A program made the position numbers and the translations under genes. Below, in pieces: positions 63,782 to 64,000 of a DNA stretch of 64,000 bases. The notes beneath the pieces were generated by a model. It made no database searches. It was not told the DNA's origin and worked only from the letters and a program-made list of their open reading frames with translations. The stretch comes from JACOMY01 sp046233115 (GTDB lineage: Bacteria; Pseudomonadota; Alphaproteobacteria; Kiloniellales; JACOMY01), in assembly GCA_046233115.1 (NCBI GenBank), contig JBJXHM010000013.1, positions 1 through 64,000 of the forward strand, given 5' to 3'. Numbering within the stretch: position 1 is the stretch's first letter; each line of letters begins with the position of its first letter.

Positions 63782-64000
63782 AGGACCAAGAGGTCAGAAG
63801 CGGCCCGCAGACGTGATCGGCAACGCGGCCAGGATCGCGCAGACCACGATTGGTGAGGTTGAGGACGAGAACGACGACGACGGTAAAGACCCTGCGGCTA
63901 AGGCTCTCGGGTCAAAGGGCGGGAAAGCGCGGGCGTGTGAATTGCCAGCCGAGCAGAGGTCGGAGATTGCGCGAAAGGCGGCGGCCAAGAGAGATGGTCA
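63774..64000 (+). CDS. Small basic protein, candidate VapD antitoxin (partial)
   Basis: Frame from a TTG at 63774, with GAGGAGG six bases upstream, open to the window end (about 75 codons). It begins LPKGPRGQKRPADVIGNAARIA, has an acidic middle (EDENDDDGKD) and a motif ALGSKGGKARACELPAEQRSEIARKAAAKR. I remember this KGGKAR...PEQRSEIAxKAA pattern from short, widely scattered bacterial proteins of unknown function often found near toxin or mobile genes. It overlaps vapD, so it is the best antitoxin candidate. Confidence 0.6.
   Translation, partial: MPKGPRGQKRPADVIGNAARIAQTTIGEVEDENDDDGKDPAAKALGSKGGKARACELPAEQRSEIARKAAAKRDG

Overview
The window is GC-rich, gene-dense DNA from a free-living alphaproteobacterium, probably Rhodospirillales-like. 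That placement is inferred from the pckA / chvI-chvG / hprK-rapZ / EIIA-Man neighbourhood, the mix of TRAP and ABC uptake systems, Tat-exported enzymes and short palindromic intergenic repeats. I see no tRNA, rRNA, CRISPR array, intact insertion sequence or prophage.

Layout. 1-14318: a family of RTX (calcium-binding beta-roll) proteins. There is one 3' end cut by the window edge, two paralogues of about 1.23 kaa with an N-terminal repeat domain, and one 784-residue protein that is RTX from end to end and has a strict alternation of 10- and 9-residue repeats. Inserted among them are a His/Met-rich exported protein and a BaeSR-like two-component system. 14356-17233: a DUF533 protein, a GcvT-family enzyme and a divergent TetR regulator with matching operator-like palindromes. 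17244-23966 (minus strand): folM-like SDR, folB, uvrC, pgsA, mobB, moeA, moaD, moaE. 24120-27252: two ArsR regulators, two ArsP/YraQ-type permeases and a CxxC thioredoxin-like protein. 27690-29213: a DUF1326 protein and an atypical SDR.

29319-38123: a LacI regulator and a divergent TRAP / SDR / Zn-dehydrogenase / SuyAB operon, then a DUF2848 gene. If the SuyAB reading is right, this imports a C3-sulfonate and cleaves sulfolactate to pyruvate and sulfite. A SoxC-type sulfite dehydrogenase with a c-type cytochrome (61480-63295) could oxidise the sulfite, and its molybdenum cofactor would need the moa/moe genes in the same window. 38143-45225: the PTS/ChvGI/pckA carbon-regulation locus, with HprK and RapZ fused into one protein. 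45526-51231: an SH3-domain exported protein and a 1633-residue DUF4011 helicase-nuclease resembling the Hhe anti-phage protein. 51595-58465: a peptide-type ABC transporter with a metal-dependent amidohydrolase. 58709-61281: a patatin-like protein with internal membrane segments, a palindrome-rich spacer and a hotdog thioesterase. 63384-64000: a VapD-like nuclease gene overlapping a small basic partner that runs off the window, behind a 20-bp palindrome.

Gene functions are read from motifs and remembered family sequences. No database search was possible, so specific substrates (sulfonate, organoarsenical, peptide) are inferences.
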